Source: an uncultured Clostridia bacterium (GTDB taxonomy: Bacteria; Bacillota; Clostridia; Lachnospirales; CAG-274). From it: a DNA stretch of 52,805 bases. The translations under genes were made by a program, and so were the position numbers. Shown here one piece after another: positions 25,801 through 35,522 of the stretch (position 1 is its first letter; every line of letters begins with the position of its first letter). The notes beneath the pieces were generated by a model. It was not told where the DNA came from. It made no database searches and saw only the letters and a list, made by a program, of their open reading frames with translations. The stretch is taken from the NCBI GenBank assembly GCA_947589665.1, contig CANQBJ010000009.1:1-52805 (forward strand). Direction: 5' to 3'.

Positions 25801-26463
25801 ATGGACTGGAGCCCTCTTATCATATCCCTTAAAACAGGGATAGTCGTTACTGCGCTATCCTTTTTTATAGGTATATGGACAGCGTGGAAGGTATACGGTA
25901 AAAACAGCAGTATAAAGTGCCTTACAGACAGCCTGCTCACACTGCCTATGGTGATACCGCCTACGGCGGCAGGCTTTATTTTGCTGCTTGTATTCAGTAC
26001 CAGACGTCCCATAGGCTCTTTTTTGCTAAACACCTTTGATATAAAGGTCATACAGTCATGGCTGGGCTGTATAACAGCCGCCTTTGTTATATCCTTCCCC
26101 CTTATGTACAGAAATGCAAGGGCAGCCTTTGAACAGGTGGATAAGGATATAATATACGCTGCAAGGACCTTGGGAATGAGCGAGTATAAAATACTTGTGA
26201 AGGTCGTTATTCCCGCTGCAGCCCACGGACTTATTTCAGGAAGTATACTTACATTTGCAAGGGCAATGGGAGAATACGGCGCCACGTCTATGCTTGCAGG
26301 CAATATTTCGGGAAAGACCGCAACGGTTTCACAAAAAATAGCCATGGTGGTACAGGACGGAAATTATTCCGCCGCAGGCTTTTGGGTAGTAGTTGTGATA
26401 CTTATAGCATTTACAGTCATTTTATTAATGAATACAGTGCTTTCAAGACTTATGAGGAGATAG
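25801..26463 (+). CDS. modB: molybdate ABC transporter, permease
   Basis: A 220-residue inner membrane permease with about five membrane segments. It has the MVIPPTAAGFILLLVF block typical of ModB and the cytoplasmic ATPase-coupling loop AARTLGMSEYKILVKVVIPAA. Together with modA upstream and modC directly downstream it forms a complete molybdate import system. The modC ribosome site overlaps its last codons. Confidence 0.96.
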   Translation: MDWSPLIISLKTGIVVTALSFFIGIWTAWKVYGKNSSIKCLTDSLLTLPMVIPPTAAGFILLLVFSTRRPIGSFLLNTFDIKVIQSWLGCITAAFVISFPLMYRNARAAFEQVDKDIIYAARTLGMSEYKILVKVVIPAAAHGLISGSILTFARAMGEYGATSMLAGNISGKTATVSQKIAMVVQDGNYSAAGFWVVVVILIAFTVILLMNTVLSRLMRR

Positions 26464-26465
26464 CT

Positions 26466-27470
26466 ATGTCCGTTGATATAAATATAAAAAAGGACCTCGG
26501 AAAATTCAGACTGGATATAGAGTACAAGAGCGAGAGCAGACGCATAGGCATATTAGGCGCCTCAGGCAGCGGAAAAAGTCTTACACTCAAATCCATAGCA
26601 GGCATAGAAAAGCCTGACGAGGGCTTTATAGAAATTGACGGCAGGGTCTTGTTCGACAGCAAAAACAAGGTCAACATAATACCTCAGAAGAGAAAAACAG
26701 GCTATATGTTTCAGAGCCTTGCTCTTTTCGGCAATATGAGTGTAGAGAAAAACATAAAAGCGGGCATCGGTAAAAATGCCGATGAAAAGGCAAGGAAAGT
26801 AATGGCGAAGTTTGGTCTCACGGATATAGCGGACAGACTTCCCTCACAGCTTTCACAGGGACAAAGGCAGAGAACGGCTCTTGCCAGGATAATTGCCTCC
26901 GAACCCGATGTTATACTGCTGGACGAACCGTTTTCATCACTGGATCATTATATGCGCGATGAAATGCAGACAAGTCTTATAAATATACTCAGGGACTTTA
27001 AGGGTACTGTAATAACAGTTTCACACAGCTTTGAAGAAATATATGCCTTAAGCAGCGACATTATAGTTATAGATAACGGCAGAGTATGTGCCTACGGAAA
27101 AACAGAGGATATATTTACAAAACCTCCCGACAGGATATCCGCTGCGCTTACGGGCTGCGAGAATATTGCAAAAGCCGAATACAGAAAGGGTAAAGTATAC
27201 ATACCCGACTGGGATATTGAATTTTATTCGGAAAATAAAGATATAAATTATATTGCCGTAAGGGCTCACAGCTTTTCTTTTGAGGATAAGGGAGATATGC
27301 TTTGCTTTTGTGTAAAGGAACCCTATATTAAAAAAGGACCCTTTGGCAGTACGGTTTATTTCAGACCCTCGGATAAGGCACTTAAAAATATGTGCTTTAA
27401 AATTTCATCAAAAGACGACATTCCTCAAAAAATTTATTTGGACAAAAAATATTTATTAATTATTTCTTAA
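26466..27470 (+). CDS. modC: molybdate ABC transporter, ATPase
   Basis: From the ATG at 26466 (GAGGAGA upstream) the product has 334 residues. The ATPase domain shows Walker A GASGSGKS at 31-38, signature LSQGQ at 129-133 and Walker B LLDEP at 151-155. The C-terminal third (about 235-334) looks like a divergent regulatory MOP/TOBE-type domain (SAALTGCENIAKAEY, IAVRAHSFSF). A longer frame upstream lies inside modB and is not used. It is the last gene before the permease promoter. Confidence 0.95.
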   Translation: MSVDINIKKDLGKFRLDIEYKSESRRIGILGASGSGKSLTLKSIAGIEKPDEGFIEIDGRVLFDSKNKVNIIPQKRKTGYMFQSLALFGNMSVEKNIKAGIGKNADEKARKVMAKFGLTDIADRLPSQLSQGQRQRTALARIIASEPDVILLDEPFSSLDHYMRDEMQTSLINILRDFKGTVITVSHSFEEIYALSSDIIVIDNGRVCAYGKTEDIFTKPPDRISAALTGCENIAKAEYRKGKVYIPDWDIEFYSENKDINYIAVRAHSFSFEDKGDMLCFCVKEPYIKKGPFGSTVYFRPSDKALKNMCFKISSKDDIPQKIYLDKKYLLIIS

Positions 27471-27488
27471 ATTTTTTTGAAAAAATTG

Positions 27489-27517
27489 TTTACATTTTGT
27501 CGAACACAGGTTATAAT
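27489..27517 (+). promoter_or_regulatory. promoter of the NCS2 permease gene
   Basis: TTTACA (27489-27494), 17 bases and a perfect TATAAT (27512-27517) lie about 40 bases before the permease start. The spacer contains CGAACA, which resembles half of a PurR-type PurBox. One short match in AT-rich DNA is weak evidence for purine control. The leader is too short for a purine riboswitch. Confidence 0.7.
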
Positions 27518-27555
27518 TATCTCTGTATTAATTTTTTTGAAAAGGAGATAAAACG

Positions 27556-28998
27556 ATGTCAAAGGAAATGGGTAACATTTACAGCGTTGAAGGCAAGCTG
27601 CCTTTGAAAACTGCTATACCTCTTGGTCTACAGCACGTTATGGCAATGTTCGTAGGTAATCTTACGCCGCTGCTTATAATAACAGGCGCTTGCGGTATAG
27701 GCTCAGGTTCAGAGCTTCAGATCGCTCTTTTACAGAATGCTATGCTTATAGCAGGTGTAGTTACATTGGTACAGCTCTTTACGATCGGTCCCGTAGGTGC
27801 CAGACTTCCTATAATTATGGGTACAAGCTCAGGCTTTATAGGTGTCAGCAGAAGTATTGCAACTGTTATGGGAGGCGGTATCGTAGCATACAGCGCTATT
27901 ATGGCAGCATCCTTCATAGGCGGTTTGTTTGAAACCGTTCTCGGCAGCTTCCTTAAGCCCTTAAGAAGGTTCTTCCCCTCTGTCGTTACGGGTACTGTAG
28001 TTCTTTCAATAGGTCTTTCACTTATAGCAGTTGGTGTTGCGTCTTTTGCAGGCGGCAGCGGTGTTGCGGACTACGGCTCACTTGAAAACCTTTTTGTAGG
28101 CTTCGTGGTACTTATCGTAATAATTGCTTTAAAGCATGGTACTAAGGGTATGCTCAGTGTATCTTCAATTCTTTTCGGCATTATTGTCGGTTACATAGTA
28201 GTTGCTATTATGGCTCAGATACTTCCTACCACTATTACCAATCCCGAAACAGGCGAGGTAGTTACAAAGGCATGGGTACTCAACTGGGCTAAGGTCAAGG
28301 ATGCCGCATGGTTCTCTATACCCAGACCTTTATATTTACTTAAGGACGCGGCAACAGGCGAGACAGTCAAGCTCGTGTTCTCACCAAAGGCTATTGCGCC
28401 TATGCTCATTATGTTTATAGTTACTGCTGTTGAAACAGTGGGAGATATCTCAGGCATCACTGAGGGCGGTCTTGGCAGAGAGGCTACTGATAAGGAGCTT
28501 TCAGGCGGTGTTATGTGTGACGGTTTAGGTTCATCCCTTGCCGCACTCTTTGGTGTACTGCCCAATACCTCCTTCTCACAGAATGTAGGTCTTGTAGCAA
28601 TGACTAAGGTTGTTAATCTCTATGCGCTTTCAATGGGCGCCATATTCCTTATTCTCTGCGGCTTATTCCCGAAGCTTGCAGCTATCGTTTCAATTATGCC
28701 TCAGCCTGTACTTGGCGGCGCCGCAGTTATGATGTTCTCATCCATAGTTGTCAGCGGTATTCAGCTTGTTACCAAGTGGCCTGTTACAGCAAGAAATGTA
28801 ACTATCATCTCCGTTGCATTAGGTCTTGGCTATGGCCTTGGCGCAAATGCAGACGCACTTGCCAAGCTCCCCGAATTTATTTCTCTTATCTTCGGCGGTT
28901 CAGGTATAGTTCCCGCAGCCTGTGTTGCTATTTTACTCAACATTATACTTCCTAAGAGCAAAGAGGATGAAAAGGCTGAGCAAGAAGCAGAGGCTTAA
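27556..28998 (+). CDS. NCS2 family purine permease (xanthine or uric acid type)
   Basis: A 480-residue transporter of the nucleobase-cation symporter 2 family with about 12-14 membrane segments. The substrate-loop signature NTSFSQNVGLVAMTKVVN is present, as are GLQHVMAMFVGNLTPLLI near the start and PQPVLGGAAVMMFSSI later. The QNVG form is typical of xanthine/urate transporters. It stands alone between a promoter and a terminator, next to a xanthine dehydrogenase-type operon, which supports a purine substrate. It uses more GTT, GCT and ATC codons than its neighbours, as a well-expressed gene would. Confidence 0.9.
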   Translation: MSKEMGNIYSVEGKLPLKTAIPLGLQHVMAMFVGNLTPLLIITGACGIGSGSELQIALLQNAMLIAGVVTLVQLFTIGPVGARLPIIMGTSSGFIGVSRSIATVMGGGIVAYSAIMAASFIGGLFETVLGSFLKPLRRFFPSVVTGTVVLSIGLSLIAVGVASFAGGSGVADYGSLENLFVGFVVLIVIIALKHGTKGMLSVSSILFGIIVGYIVVAIMAQILPTTITNPETGEVVTKAWVLNWAKVKDAAWFSIPRPLYLLKDAATGETVKLVFSPKAIAPMLIMFIVTAVETVGDISGITEGGLGREATDKELSGGVMCDGLGSSLAALFGVLPNTSFSQNVGLVAMTKVVNLYALSMGAIFLILCGLFPKLAAIVSIMPQPVLGGAAVMMFSSIVVSGIQLVTKWPVTARNVTIISVALGLGYGLGANADALAKLPEFISLIFGGSGIVPAACVAILLNIILPKSKEDEKAEQEAEA

Positions 28999-29016
28999 TA
29001 TAATACAGATATATGA

Positions 29017-29053
29017 TACGGCATAAACTATTTTGGCTTATGCTGTATTTTTT
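29017..29053 (+). terminator. terminator after the permease gene
   Basis: TACGGCATAA (29017-29026) pairs with TTATGCTGTA (29038-29047) over ten positions with one G-U pair, followed by TTTTTT. It separates the permease gene from the hydroxylase operon. The 50 bases after it hold an AT-rich stretch with TATAAT that may be the promoter of the next operon, but I find no good -35 box. Confidence 0.88.
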
Positions 29054-29120
29054 ATTGTAAATTTTTCTGTTTTATAGTAAAATTATAATAGGAAAATATT
29101 TAAAGAGAGGCAGGATCGAT

Positions 29121-29900
29121 ATGCTGAGGTGCAACGACTATGTTTTTGCCATAAGCCCGGAGGAGGCTTATGAGCTTAATCAGAAAAGGAACAATGTGAT
29201 AATAGGCGGCAACGGATGGCTTAAAATGGGAAAAAGACAGTGGAACACTGCTATAGATATTTCCGGACTGGGTCTCGATAATATAGAAGAGAACAGCGAG
29301 AAGTTTGATATAGGCGCTATGGTCAGCTTAAGGGATATTGAGTTACATAAGGGGCTTAACAGCTATACAAAAGGCGCCGTTAAGGAAAGCCTAAGGCACA
29401 TAGTAGGTACCCAGTTCCGCAATACCGTTACCGTAGGGGGAAGTATATACGGACGTTTCGGCTTTTCCGATGTGCTGAGTATGTTTATAGTTATGGACAG
29501 CTATGTGAAGCTGCATAAGGGCGGCATTGTGCCTCTGCATGAGTTTGCGAAAATGCCCTATGACAACGATTTACTGCTAGGAATCACAGTTAAAAAAACA
29601 CCTCTTAAAATAGCATATTCCTCCTTCAGAAATCAGTCTACGGATTTTCCTGTTCTCACCTGTGCCGTTGCCATTGGCGAGGATAAAATAACTACGGCAA
29701 TAGGCGCAAGACCGTCTAAGGCAGATATTAGAACGGACAGTATTGACGTACTTAAGGATATAGAAAATTATGCAAGAAAAACCGCAAGGAGCTTTAACTA
29801 CGAAAGCAATATGAGAGCAAGCGGAGAGTACAGAGAGCATATTGCAGAGGTCCTTATTAAAAGGACTATAGAAAAGACTGAGGTGCATTATGGAAATTAA
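29121..29900 (+). CDS. FAD-binding subunit of a xanthine dehydrogenase-type hydroxylase
   Basis: The 259-residue medium subunit carries FAD and passes electrons from the iron-sulfur subunit to the acceptor. FAD motifs are IIGGNGWLKM at 27-36 and GTQFRNTVTVGGSI at 96-109, followed by GRFGFSD. It is the first gene of a long operon (29121-38580), starts behind an AGAGAGGCAGG ribosome site, and overlaps the 2Fe-2S subunit gene by 11 bases. This separate-subunit layout is normal for clostridial molybdenum hydroxylases. Confidence 0.92.
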   Translation: MLRCNDYVFAISPEEAYELNQKRNNVIIGGNGWLKMGKRQWNTAIDISGLGLDNIEENSEKFDIGAMVSLRDIELHKGLNSYTKGAVKESLRHIVGTQFRNTVTVGGSIYGRFGFSDVLSMFIVMDSYVKLHKGGIVPLHEFAKMPYDNDLLLGITVKKTPLKIAYSSFRNQSTDFPVLTCAVAIGEDKITTAIGARPSKADIRTDSIDVLKDIENYARKTARSFNYESNMRASGEYREHIAEVLIKRTIEKTEVHYGN

Positions 29901-30360
29901 ATTATGGATAAATGGCAAAAAGATAACCGATAATGTAGAACCCGATATGCCTATGCTGGAGTTTCTGAGAGATAAGGGCTGCTACAGTGTTAAAAGAGGC
30001 TGTGAGACCTCAGGCTGCGGACTTTGTACGGTATGGCTCGATGGCAAGCCCATACTTTCCTGCACCGTTCCTCTTATGCGTGCCAATGGCAGACATATAA
30101 CCACTCTTGAGGGTCTGCAGGAGGAGGCGGCGGAGTTTGGCGCTTTTCTGGCTGACGAGGGAGCCGAACAGTGCGGTTTCTGCAATCCCGGCTTTATTAT
30201 GAATGTACTGGCTATGGCAAGAGAGCTTGACGCCCCCTCCGAGGAGGATATCAAAGAATATCTCAGCGGAAATCTCTGCCGCTGCACAGGATATATGGGA
30301 CAGCTGAGAGCTGTTAAAAAATATATTGAGCATAAGAAGGGAGCGAGGTCAGATGACTGA
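29890..30360 (+). CDS. 2Fe-2S subunit of the molybdenum hydroxylase
   Basis: A 156-residue small subunit with two 2Fe-2S clusters. The plant-ferredoxin-type cluster uses Cys38, Cys43, Cys46 and Cys58. The second cluster uses Cys95, Cys98, Cys130 and Cys132 (CGFC and CRC, within GNLCRCTGY). It carries electrons from the molybdenum site to FAD. It overlaps the gene before it by 11 bases and the large subunit gene by 8. Confidence 0.96.
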   Translation: MEIKLWINGKKITDNVEPDMPMLEFLRDKGCYSVKRGCETSGCGLCTVWLDGKPILSCTVPLMRANGRHITTLEGLQEEAAEFGAFLADEGAEQCGFCNPGFIMNVLAMARELDAPSEEDIKEYLSGNLCRCTGYMGQLRAVKKYIEHKKGARSDD

Positions 30361-32641
30361 TTATAAGTCTGTAAGCAAGCCTGTAAGAAAAAAGGACGCT
30401 ATGGCTCTTGTAACGGGCAAGCCTGTTTACTGCGATGACCTTGCGCCTAAGGATTGTCTTGTCATAAAGCTTCTGAGAAGTCCTTATGCCCATGCTCTTA
30501 TAGAGGATATAAATACCTCTGCGGCAGAAAAGGTATCGGGCATAGAGGCTATATATACATATAAGGACGTGCCGAATAACAGATTTACAACTGCGGGACA
30601 GACCTATCCAGAGGCAAGCCCTTACGACAGGCTGATATTGGAAAAACGTCTCAGATATGTAGGCGACCCTGTTGCCATAGTGGCGGGAGAAAGTGAAAAG
30701 GCGGCTGAAAAGGCGCTTAAGCTCATAAAAGTAAAGTATAAGGTATTGGAGCCTCTTCTGGATTTCAGAAAGGCAAAGGACAACAGCATAATAGTACACC
30801 CCGAGGACAACTGGAAGGCTCTTTGTCCCGTAGGCGCAGACAATAAAAGAAACCTTTGCGCCCATGAGGTAAGCGAAAACGGCGATCTTGAAAAGGCATT
30901 TTCAGAGTGTGACGCTATAGTGGAGGAGACCTACCATACAAAGGCTAATCAGCAGGCTATGATGGAAACCTTCAGAGCCTATGCCTCAAAGGATGTATAT
31001 AACAGGCTTACTATCGTATCGGCTACTCAGATAACATTTCATGTAAGACGTATAGTTGCCACTGCCCTTGGCATACCCAAGGCAGATGTAAGGGTCATAA
31101 AGCCCAGGATAGGCGGAGGCTTTGGAGCCAAGCAGACGGCAGTAATGGAGGTATATCCTGCCTTTGTTACATATAAGACAGGCAAGAATTCCAAGCTTGT
31201 GTTTACAAGAGAGGAAACACAGACAGCCTCCTCGCCCAGACATGAAATGGAGGTAAAGGTCAGGATAGGCGCCACCAAGGACGGTATCATAAAGGCACTT
31301 GATATGTATTCAATTTCAAATACAGGAGCTTACGGAGAGCATGGACCTACAACGGCAGGACTTACGGGACACAAGGCATTGGCGCTCTACAGCAGGGCTG
31401 AGGCATATCGTTTTGTATATGATGTAGTGTATACAAATATTATGGCGGCAGGTGCATACAGAGGCTATGGCGCGCCCCAGGGTATTTTTGCCGTAGAGTC
31501 AGCTGTAGATGAACTGGCTCATAAATTGAATATGGATCCGGCTAAGATAAGGGAAATAAATATTACCAAGGAAGGCGACATTATGCCTGCCTATTACAAT
31601 GAACCTGCAAATAGCTGCGCTCTCGACCGCTGCCTTGAAAAAGTAAAGGATATGATAGACTGGGACAGTAAATATCCCGCAAGGGATATGGGAAACGGCA
31701 AGATACGTTCAGTCGGTATGGCTCTTGCCTTGCAGGGTTCATGTATTTCCAACCTGGACGTAGGCTCCGTTGCTCTTAAGGTAAATGACGACGGCTTTTA
31801 TTCCCTTATGATAGGTGCTTCCGATATGGGAACAGGCTGTGATACGATACTTGCTCAGATGGCGGCAGACTGTATGTGCTGCGATGTAGACAATATAGTT
31901 GTACAGGGTGTTGACACGGATTCCTCGCCTTATGATTCGGGTTCCTATGCGTCAAGCACTACCTATATAACAGGTATGGCAGTCGTCAAGACCTGTGCAA
32001 GTCTTACGGAGAAAATAAAGAAATACGGCGCTCTGCTTATGGGCTGTGATGAAAAGGATGTAGATTTCAACGGCAAGGAGGTATACAGGATATCTGCCGA
32101 TGAAAAAATATCCTTAAAGGATATAGCAAACAGTTCCATGTGCAATAACTCAAATGCGCTTTATGCCTCAGAGGGTCATGCTTCCCCTGTATCTCCTCCG
32201 CCGTTTATGGCAGGCGCTGTGGAAATAGAGGTAGACAAGGAAACGGGTAAGGTGGATATCATAGACTATAAGGCGGCAGTGGACTGCGGTACGGTCATAA
32301 ATCCCAATCTTGCCAGAGTGCAGACCGAAGGCGGTATTGCTCAGGGCATAGGTATGGCGCTGTATGAGGATATAAGCTATAATGAAAAGGGCGTTTGCCG
32401 TTCCAATTCATTTATGCAGTACAGAATACCCACAAGACAGGATGTAGGAAGGACTGAGGTGGATTTTGAACCAAGCTATGAGCCTACAGGACCCTTCGGC
32501 GCCAAGTCTATAGGCGAAATAGTTATAAATACACCGCCGCCGGCTATTGCCAATGCGGTATACAATGCGACAGGTGTAAGGATAAGGGAGCTTCCCATAA
32601 CACCGGAGAAGATATACAAGGGGATGAAAGATGAAGATTGA
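30353..32641 (+). CDS. molybdopterin-binding large subunit of a xanthine dehydrogenase-type hydroxylase
   Basis: From the ATG at 30353 the product has 762 residues. The site residues of the xanthine oxidase family are visible: the QQAMMET block with Glu205, GGGFGAKQ at 254-261, GAYRGYGAPQG at 367-377 with the substrate-site Arg370, and the catalytic glutamate in GPFGAKSIGE (Glu722). The glutamates and arginine that act on purines are kept, so xanthine or a related purine is the most likely substrate; nicotinate or another heterocycle cannot be excluded. Downstream genes mark it as a selenium-dependent member. Confidence 0.93.
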   Translation: MTDYKSVSKPVRKKDAMALVTGKPVYCDDLAPKDCLVIKLLRSPYAHALIEDINTSAAEKVSGIEAIYTYKDVPNNRFTTAGQTYPEASPYDRLILEKRLRYVGDPVAIVAGESEKAAEKALKLIKVKYKVLEPLLDFRKAKDNSIIVHPEDNWKALCPVGADNKRNLCAHEVSENGDLEKAFSECDAIVEETYHTKANQQAMMETFRAYASKDVYNRLTIVSATQITFHVRRIVATALGIPKADVRVIKPRIGGGFGAKQTAVMEVYPAFVTYKTGKNSKLVFTREETQTASSPRHEMEVKVRIGATKDGIIKALDMYSISNTGAYGEHGPTTAGLTGHKALALYSRAEAYRFVYDVVYTNIMAAGAYRGYGAPQGIFAVESAVDELAHKLNMDPAKIREINITKEGDIMPAYYNEPANSCALDRCLEKVKDMIDWDSKYPARDMGNGKIRSVGMALALQGSCISNLDVGSVALKVNDDGFYSLMIGASDMGTGCDTILAQMAADCMCCDVDNIVVQGVDTDSSPYDSGSYASSTTYITGMAVVKTCASLTEKIKKYGALLMGCDEKDVDFNGKEVYRISADEKISLKDIANSSMCNNSNALYASEGHASPVSPPPFMAGAVEIEVDKETGKVDIIDYKAAVDCGTVINPNLARVQTEGGIAQGIGMALYEDISYNEKGVCRSNSFMQYRIPTRQDVGRTEVDFEPSYEPTGPFGAKSIGEIVINTPPPAIANAVYNATGVRIRELPITPEKIYKGMKDED

Positions 32642-33893
32642 TATTATACTTATGGCAGCCGGCGCAAGCAGGAGATACGGCAGAGAAAATAAGCTTTTGC
32701 ATAAAATCAACGGAAAGCCTGTTTTTTCATATGCCCTTGAAAATGCCGTTGATCTGCGCAGTAAGCTTAAGGATGTAATTGAGAATATTATAGTCGTTTC
32801 AAGATTTGAGGAAATAGAGAAGATATGTTCTGGCTTTGAAAATGTGAAGTACATCTGTAATATGCAATTTCAGGAGGGCATTTCATCGTCTATACACAAG
32901 GGTATCGAGGTCAGCAATAAGGATAATGCTCTTATGTTTATGGTATGCGATCAGCCTAACCTTAGCATTGATACACTTATAGGGCTTACGGCAGGCTTTT
33001 TGGCATCGGGCAAAACACTTGGCGCAGTCAGATCGCTAGAGGGCGAGCCCTGTAACCCTTGTATATTCGCTCCTCTATGGCGTAATGAATTAATGCTCAT
33101 ACAGGGCGATAAGGGCGGCAAGTCCATTATAAATGCAAATATTGACGACGTATATTTCTATATGTGCGAAAACAGTGCCGAGCTTATGGATATAGACAAG
33201 AAGAATTTGGTTATTTCCATAGTGGGAGCAGGAGGAAAGACTTCTCTTATGTACTGCCTTGCCGAAATGTACGGTAACAATAATATGAATGTGCTTATGA
33301 CTACAACTACCCATATATATAAGCCCGAAAGCTACAAGTATGCCGCAGACGAAGAACAGCTTGGCAGCATATGGGACAGAGGCGGTATAGCGGTCGCAGG
33401 CAATAAATGTCAGGACAATAAGCTTTCGGAGCCTGACGAGCTTGAAAGATATATATCCCTTGCCGATGTTACGATAATTGAGGCAGACGGTTCAAGAGGT
33501 ATGCCCTGTAAGGTTCCCTATGAATATGAGCCTGTTATACATCGGCAAAGCGATATGGTAATAGGCGTAGTGGGAATAGACGCCCTTGGCAGACCTGTCA
33601 GAGAGGTGTGCTACGGCAGTGAAAATGCCGCTGAGCTTTTAGGCACCGATGAAGACCATATACTTACGGAAGAGGATATTGCGGAAATACTGTCCTCCCA
33701 AAAGGGTACTATGAAGGGTGTAGGCAGCAGAAAATATTATGTTGTAATAAATAAATGCGACAATAAGGAATTAAGGGAAAAGGGCAGAAGGATCAAGAAG
33801 TTACTTAATGACAAGGGTATAAGGTCCTTTGTATGCTCTCTTAAGGAAAATATATATCTTATTGAAAATATAGGCGGTATGGTTTATGGCTGA
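32631..33893 (+). CDS. MocA-type nucleotidyltransferase fused to YqeC-type selenium cofactor protein
   Basis: Two proteins are joined in 420 residues. Residues 1-185 are a MobA/MocA-like nucleotidyltransferase ([17 protein letters not shown] at 7-23, VCDQPN at 105-110), expected to make molybdopterin cytosine dinucleotide, the cofactor form used by the xanthine dehydrogenase family. Residues 192-420 are YqeC-like (P-loop VGAGGKTSL at 198-206, [21 protein letters not shown]), a family tied by genome context to selenium-dependent molybdenum hydroxylases. It overlaps the large subunit gene by 11 bases and selD by 8. Confidence 0.9.
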   Translation: MKIDIILMAAGASRRYGRENKLLHKINGKPVFSYALENAVDLRSKLKDVIENIIVVSRFEEIEKICSGFENVKYICNMQFQEGISSSIHKGIEVSNKDNALMFMVCDQPNLSIDTLIGLTAGFLASGKTLGAVRSLEGEPCNPCIFAPLWRNELMLIQGDKGGKSIINANIDDVYFYMCENSAELMDIDKKNLVISIVGAGGKTSLMYCLAEMYGNNNMNVLMTTTTHIYKPESYKYAADEEQLGSIWDRGGIAVAGNKCQDNKLSEPDELERYISLADVTIIEADGSRGMPCKVPYEYEPVIHRQSDMVIGVVGIDALGRPVREVCYGSENAAELLGTDEDHILTEEDIAEILSSQKGTMKGVGSRKYYVVINKCDNKELREKGRRIKKLLNDKGIRSFVCSLKENIYLIENIGGMVYG

Positions 33894-34917
33894 TAAAATA
33901 GTATTTTGTAAGGGTGGCGGCTGTACGGCAAAGCTGGGCGCGGGAGTACTTTCGCGCATACTTGAAAAGCTGCCGAAGGAACCCTTTGATGAAAATTTGA
34001 TAGTTGGCTTTGACAGCAGGGACGACGCTGCCGTTTATAAGATATCGGAGGACACTGCTTTTGTGCAGACCTTGGATTTCTTTCCACCTATGGTGGATGA
34101 TCCCTATACCTTTGGCAGGATAGCGGCGGCAAATGCCCTGAGCGATATATATGCTATGGGCGGTCAGGTAAAGACTGCCCTTAATATCGTATGCTTTCCC
34201 GAAAATATGGACCTGAATATATTAGGTGAAATAATGCAGGGAGGCTCGGAAAAGGTAATAGAGGCGGGAGGCATACTTGCCGGAGGTCATTCCATAGCCG
34301 ACAGCGATGTGAAATACGGCTTATCCGTTACGGGTATCGTTGATCCGCGCAGTATATATAAAAACAACGGCGGTCATGTCGGCGATGTGCTTGTGCTTAC
34401 AAAGAAATTGGGCGTAGGCATAGTATGTACTGCCAACAGAGTAGGCGAGGCATCCGAGGCGGCAATGGCAGAGGCTATAGGCTCTATGACGACGCTGAAT
34501 AAATATGCCGCCGAAATATGCAAAGACTATGATGTACACGGCTGCACAGATGTAACGGGCTTTGGCTTTTTAGGCCATCTCCATGAAATGTTGGACAATA
34601 GGCTTTCCTGTCAGGTCTTTGCCGATAATATACCATACATAAAAGAGGCAAGGGACTATGCCGATGAATTTCTGCTGACTGCGGCAGGACAGAGAAACAG
34701 AAACTTCATAGGAGATAATGTTAAATTTGAAAATATAAGCTTTGCCATGGAGGAGATACTGTTTGATCCTCAGACTTCGGGAGGCTTGCTAATAGCTCTG
34801 CCTGAAAGTGAGGCGAAAAAAATGCTTGAAGAAATGAAGAGCAAAGATATACCTGCCGAGGCAGTTGGCAGACTTACAGATAAAAAGGATACCGAAATAC
34901 TGGTAAAAGGAGAATAA
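33886..34917 (+). CDS. selD: selenide, water dikinase
   Basis: SelD makes selenophosphate from selenide and ATP. The 343-residue protein has the active-site pair Cys13 and Lys16 (GGGCTAKLG); the catalytic position is encoded TGT, so it is cysteine and not selenocysteine. Further motifs are [30 protein letters not shown] and [15 protein letters not shown]. No selA, selB, tRNA-Sec or ybbB is in the window. The selenophosphate most likely feeds the molybdenum hydroxylase next door, although a genome search is needed for the wider picture. Confidence 0.96.
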   Translation: MADKIVFCKGGGCTAKLGAGVLSRILEKLPKEPFDENLIVGFDSRDDAAVYKISEDTAFVQTLDFFPPMVDDPYTFGRIAAANALSDIYAMGGQVKTALNIVCFPENMDLNILGEIMQGGSEKVIEAGGILAGGHSIADSDVKYGLSVTGIVDPRSIYKNNGGHVGDVLVLTKKLGVGIVCTANRVGEASEAAMAEAIGSMTTLNKYAAEICKDYDVHGCTDVTGFGFLGHLHEMLDNRLSCQVFADNIPYIKEARDYADEFLLTAAGQRNRNFIGDNVKFENISFAMEEILFDPQTSGGLLIALPESEAKKMLEEMKSKDIPAEAVGRLTDKKDTEILVKGE

Positions 34918-34919
34918 TT

Positions 34920-35522
34920 ATGATAAAAGTAAATGCTATGGGAGATGCTTGTCCCATACCTGTTGTAAAGACTAAGAATGCCATTAAGGAATTAAACGGC
35001 AGCGGGCAGGTGGAAACACTTGTGGATAATGAAATAGCCGTACAAAATCTTACCAAAATGGCAAATCAGAAGGGATATGGTGTTGCTGCCGAAAAGCTGG
35101 GAGAAGGTCAGTACAGAGTTGTTATGACCATAGGCGATGCAGCTGTTGAGGAAAAGTCGGAGGAGGTATGTACTCCCGACATCAGAGGAAATAAACTGGT
35201 CGTGATATCATCATCATATATGGGAAACGGTGATGACGAACTGGGAGCGGCGCTTATGAAGGCCTTTATATTTGCTCTTACCCAACAGGATGAACTGCCT
35301 TCCGCTATTTTATTCTACAACGGAGGAGCAAGGCTTACCTGTGAAAGCTCCCCTGCATTGGAGGATATCAGATCTCTTGAGGCTCAGGGTGTTGAGATAA
35401 TGACCTGCGGCACCTGTCTTAATCACTATGGACTAAGCGATAAGCTTAAGGTAGGCAGCGTTACCAATATGTATGCCATAGCGGAAAAAATGCTTGGCGC
35501 AGGTCTTATCATAAAGCCATGA
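34920..35522 (+). CDS. yedF: selenium metabolism protein YedF (TusA domain plus DsrE-like domain)
   Basis: A 200-residue two-domain protein. Residues 1-72 are a TusA-like sulfur carrier with the active CPxP motif (Cys11 in GDACPIPVVK). Residues 92-200 form a DsrE/F-like domain with a C-x2-C pair at 163-166 (TCGTCLNHYG). Proteins of this shape occur beside selD in selenium-using anaerobes. They may hold or pass on persulfide or perselenide. It starts 2 bases after selD and overlaps the desulfurase gene by 4 bases. Confidence 0.9.
   Translation: MIKVNAMGDACPIPVVKTKNAIKELNGSGQVETLVDNEIAVQNLTKMANQKGYGVAAEKLGEGQYRVVMTIGDAAVEEKSEEVCTPDIRGNKLVVISSSYMGNGDDELGAALMKAFIFALTQQDELPSAILFYNGGARLTCESSPALEDIRSLEAQGVEIMTCGTCLNHYGLSDKLKVGSVTNMYAIAEKMLGAGLIIKP

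Noticed and set aside
27518..27555. A purine riboswitch before the NCS2 permease
   Set aside because: The leader from the TATAAT box to the start codon is about 35 bases, which cannot hold the aptamer.
29060..29120. A molybdenum cofactor riboswitch before the hydroxylase operon
   Set aside because: The leader after the terminator is only about 60 bases and AT-rich, too short and without the conserved helices of that riboswitch.
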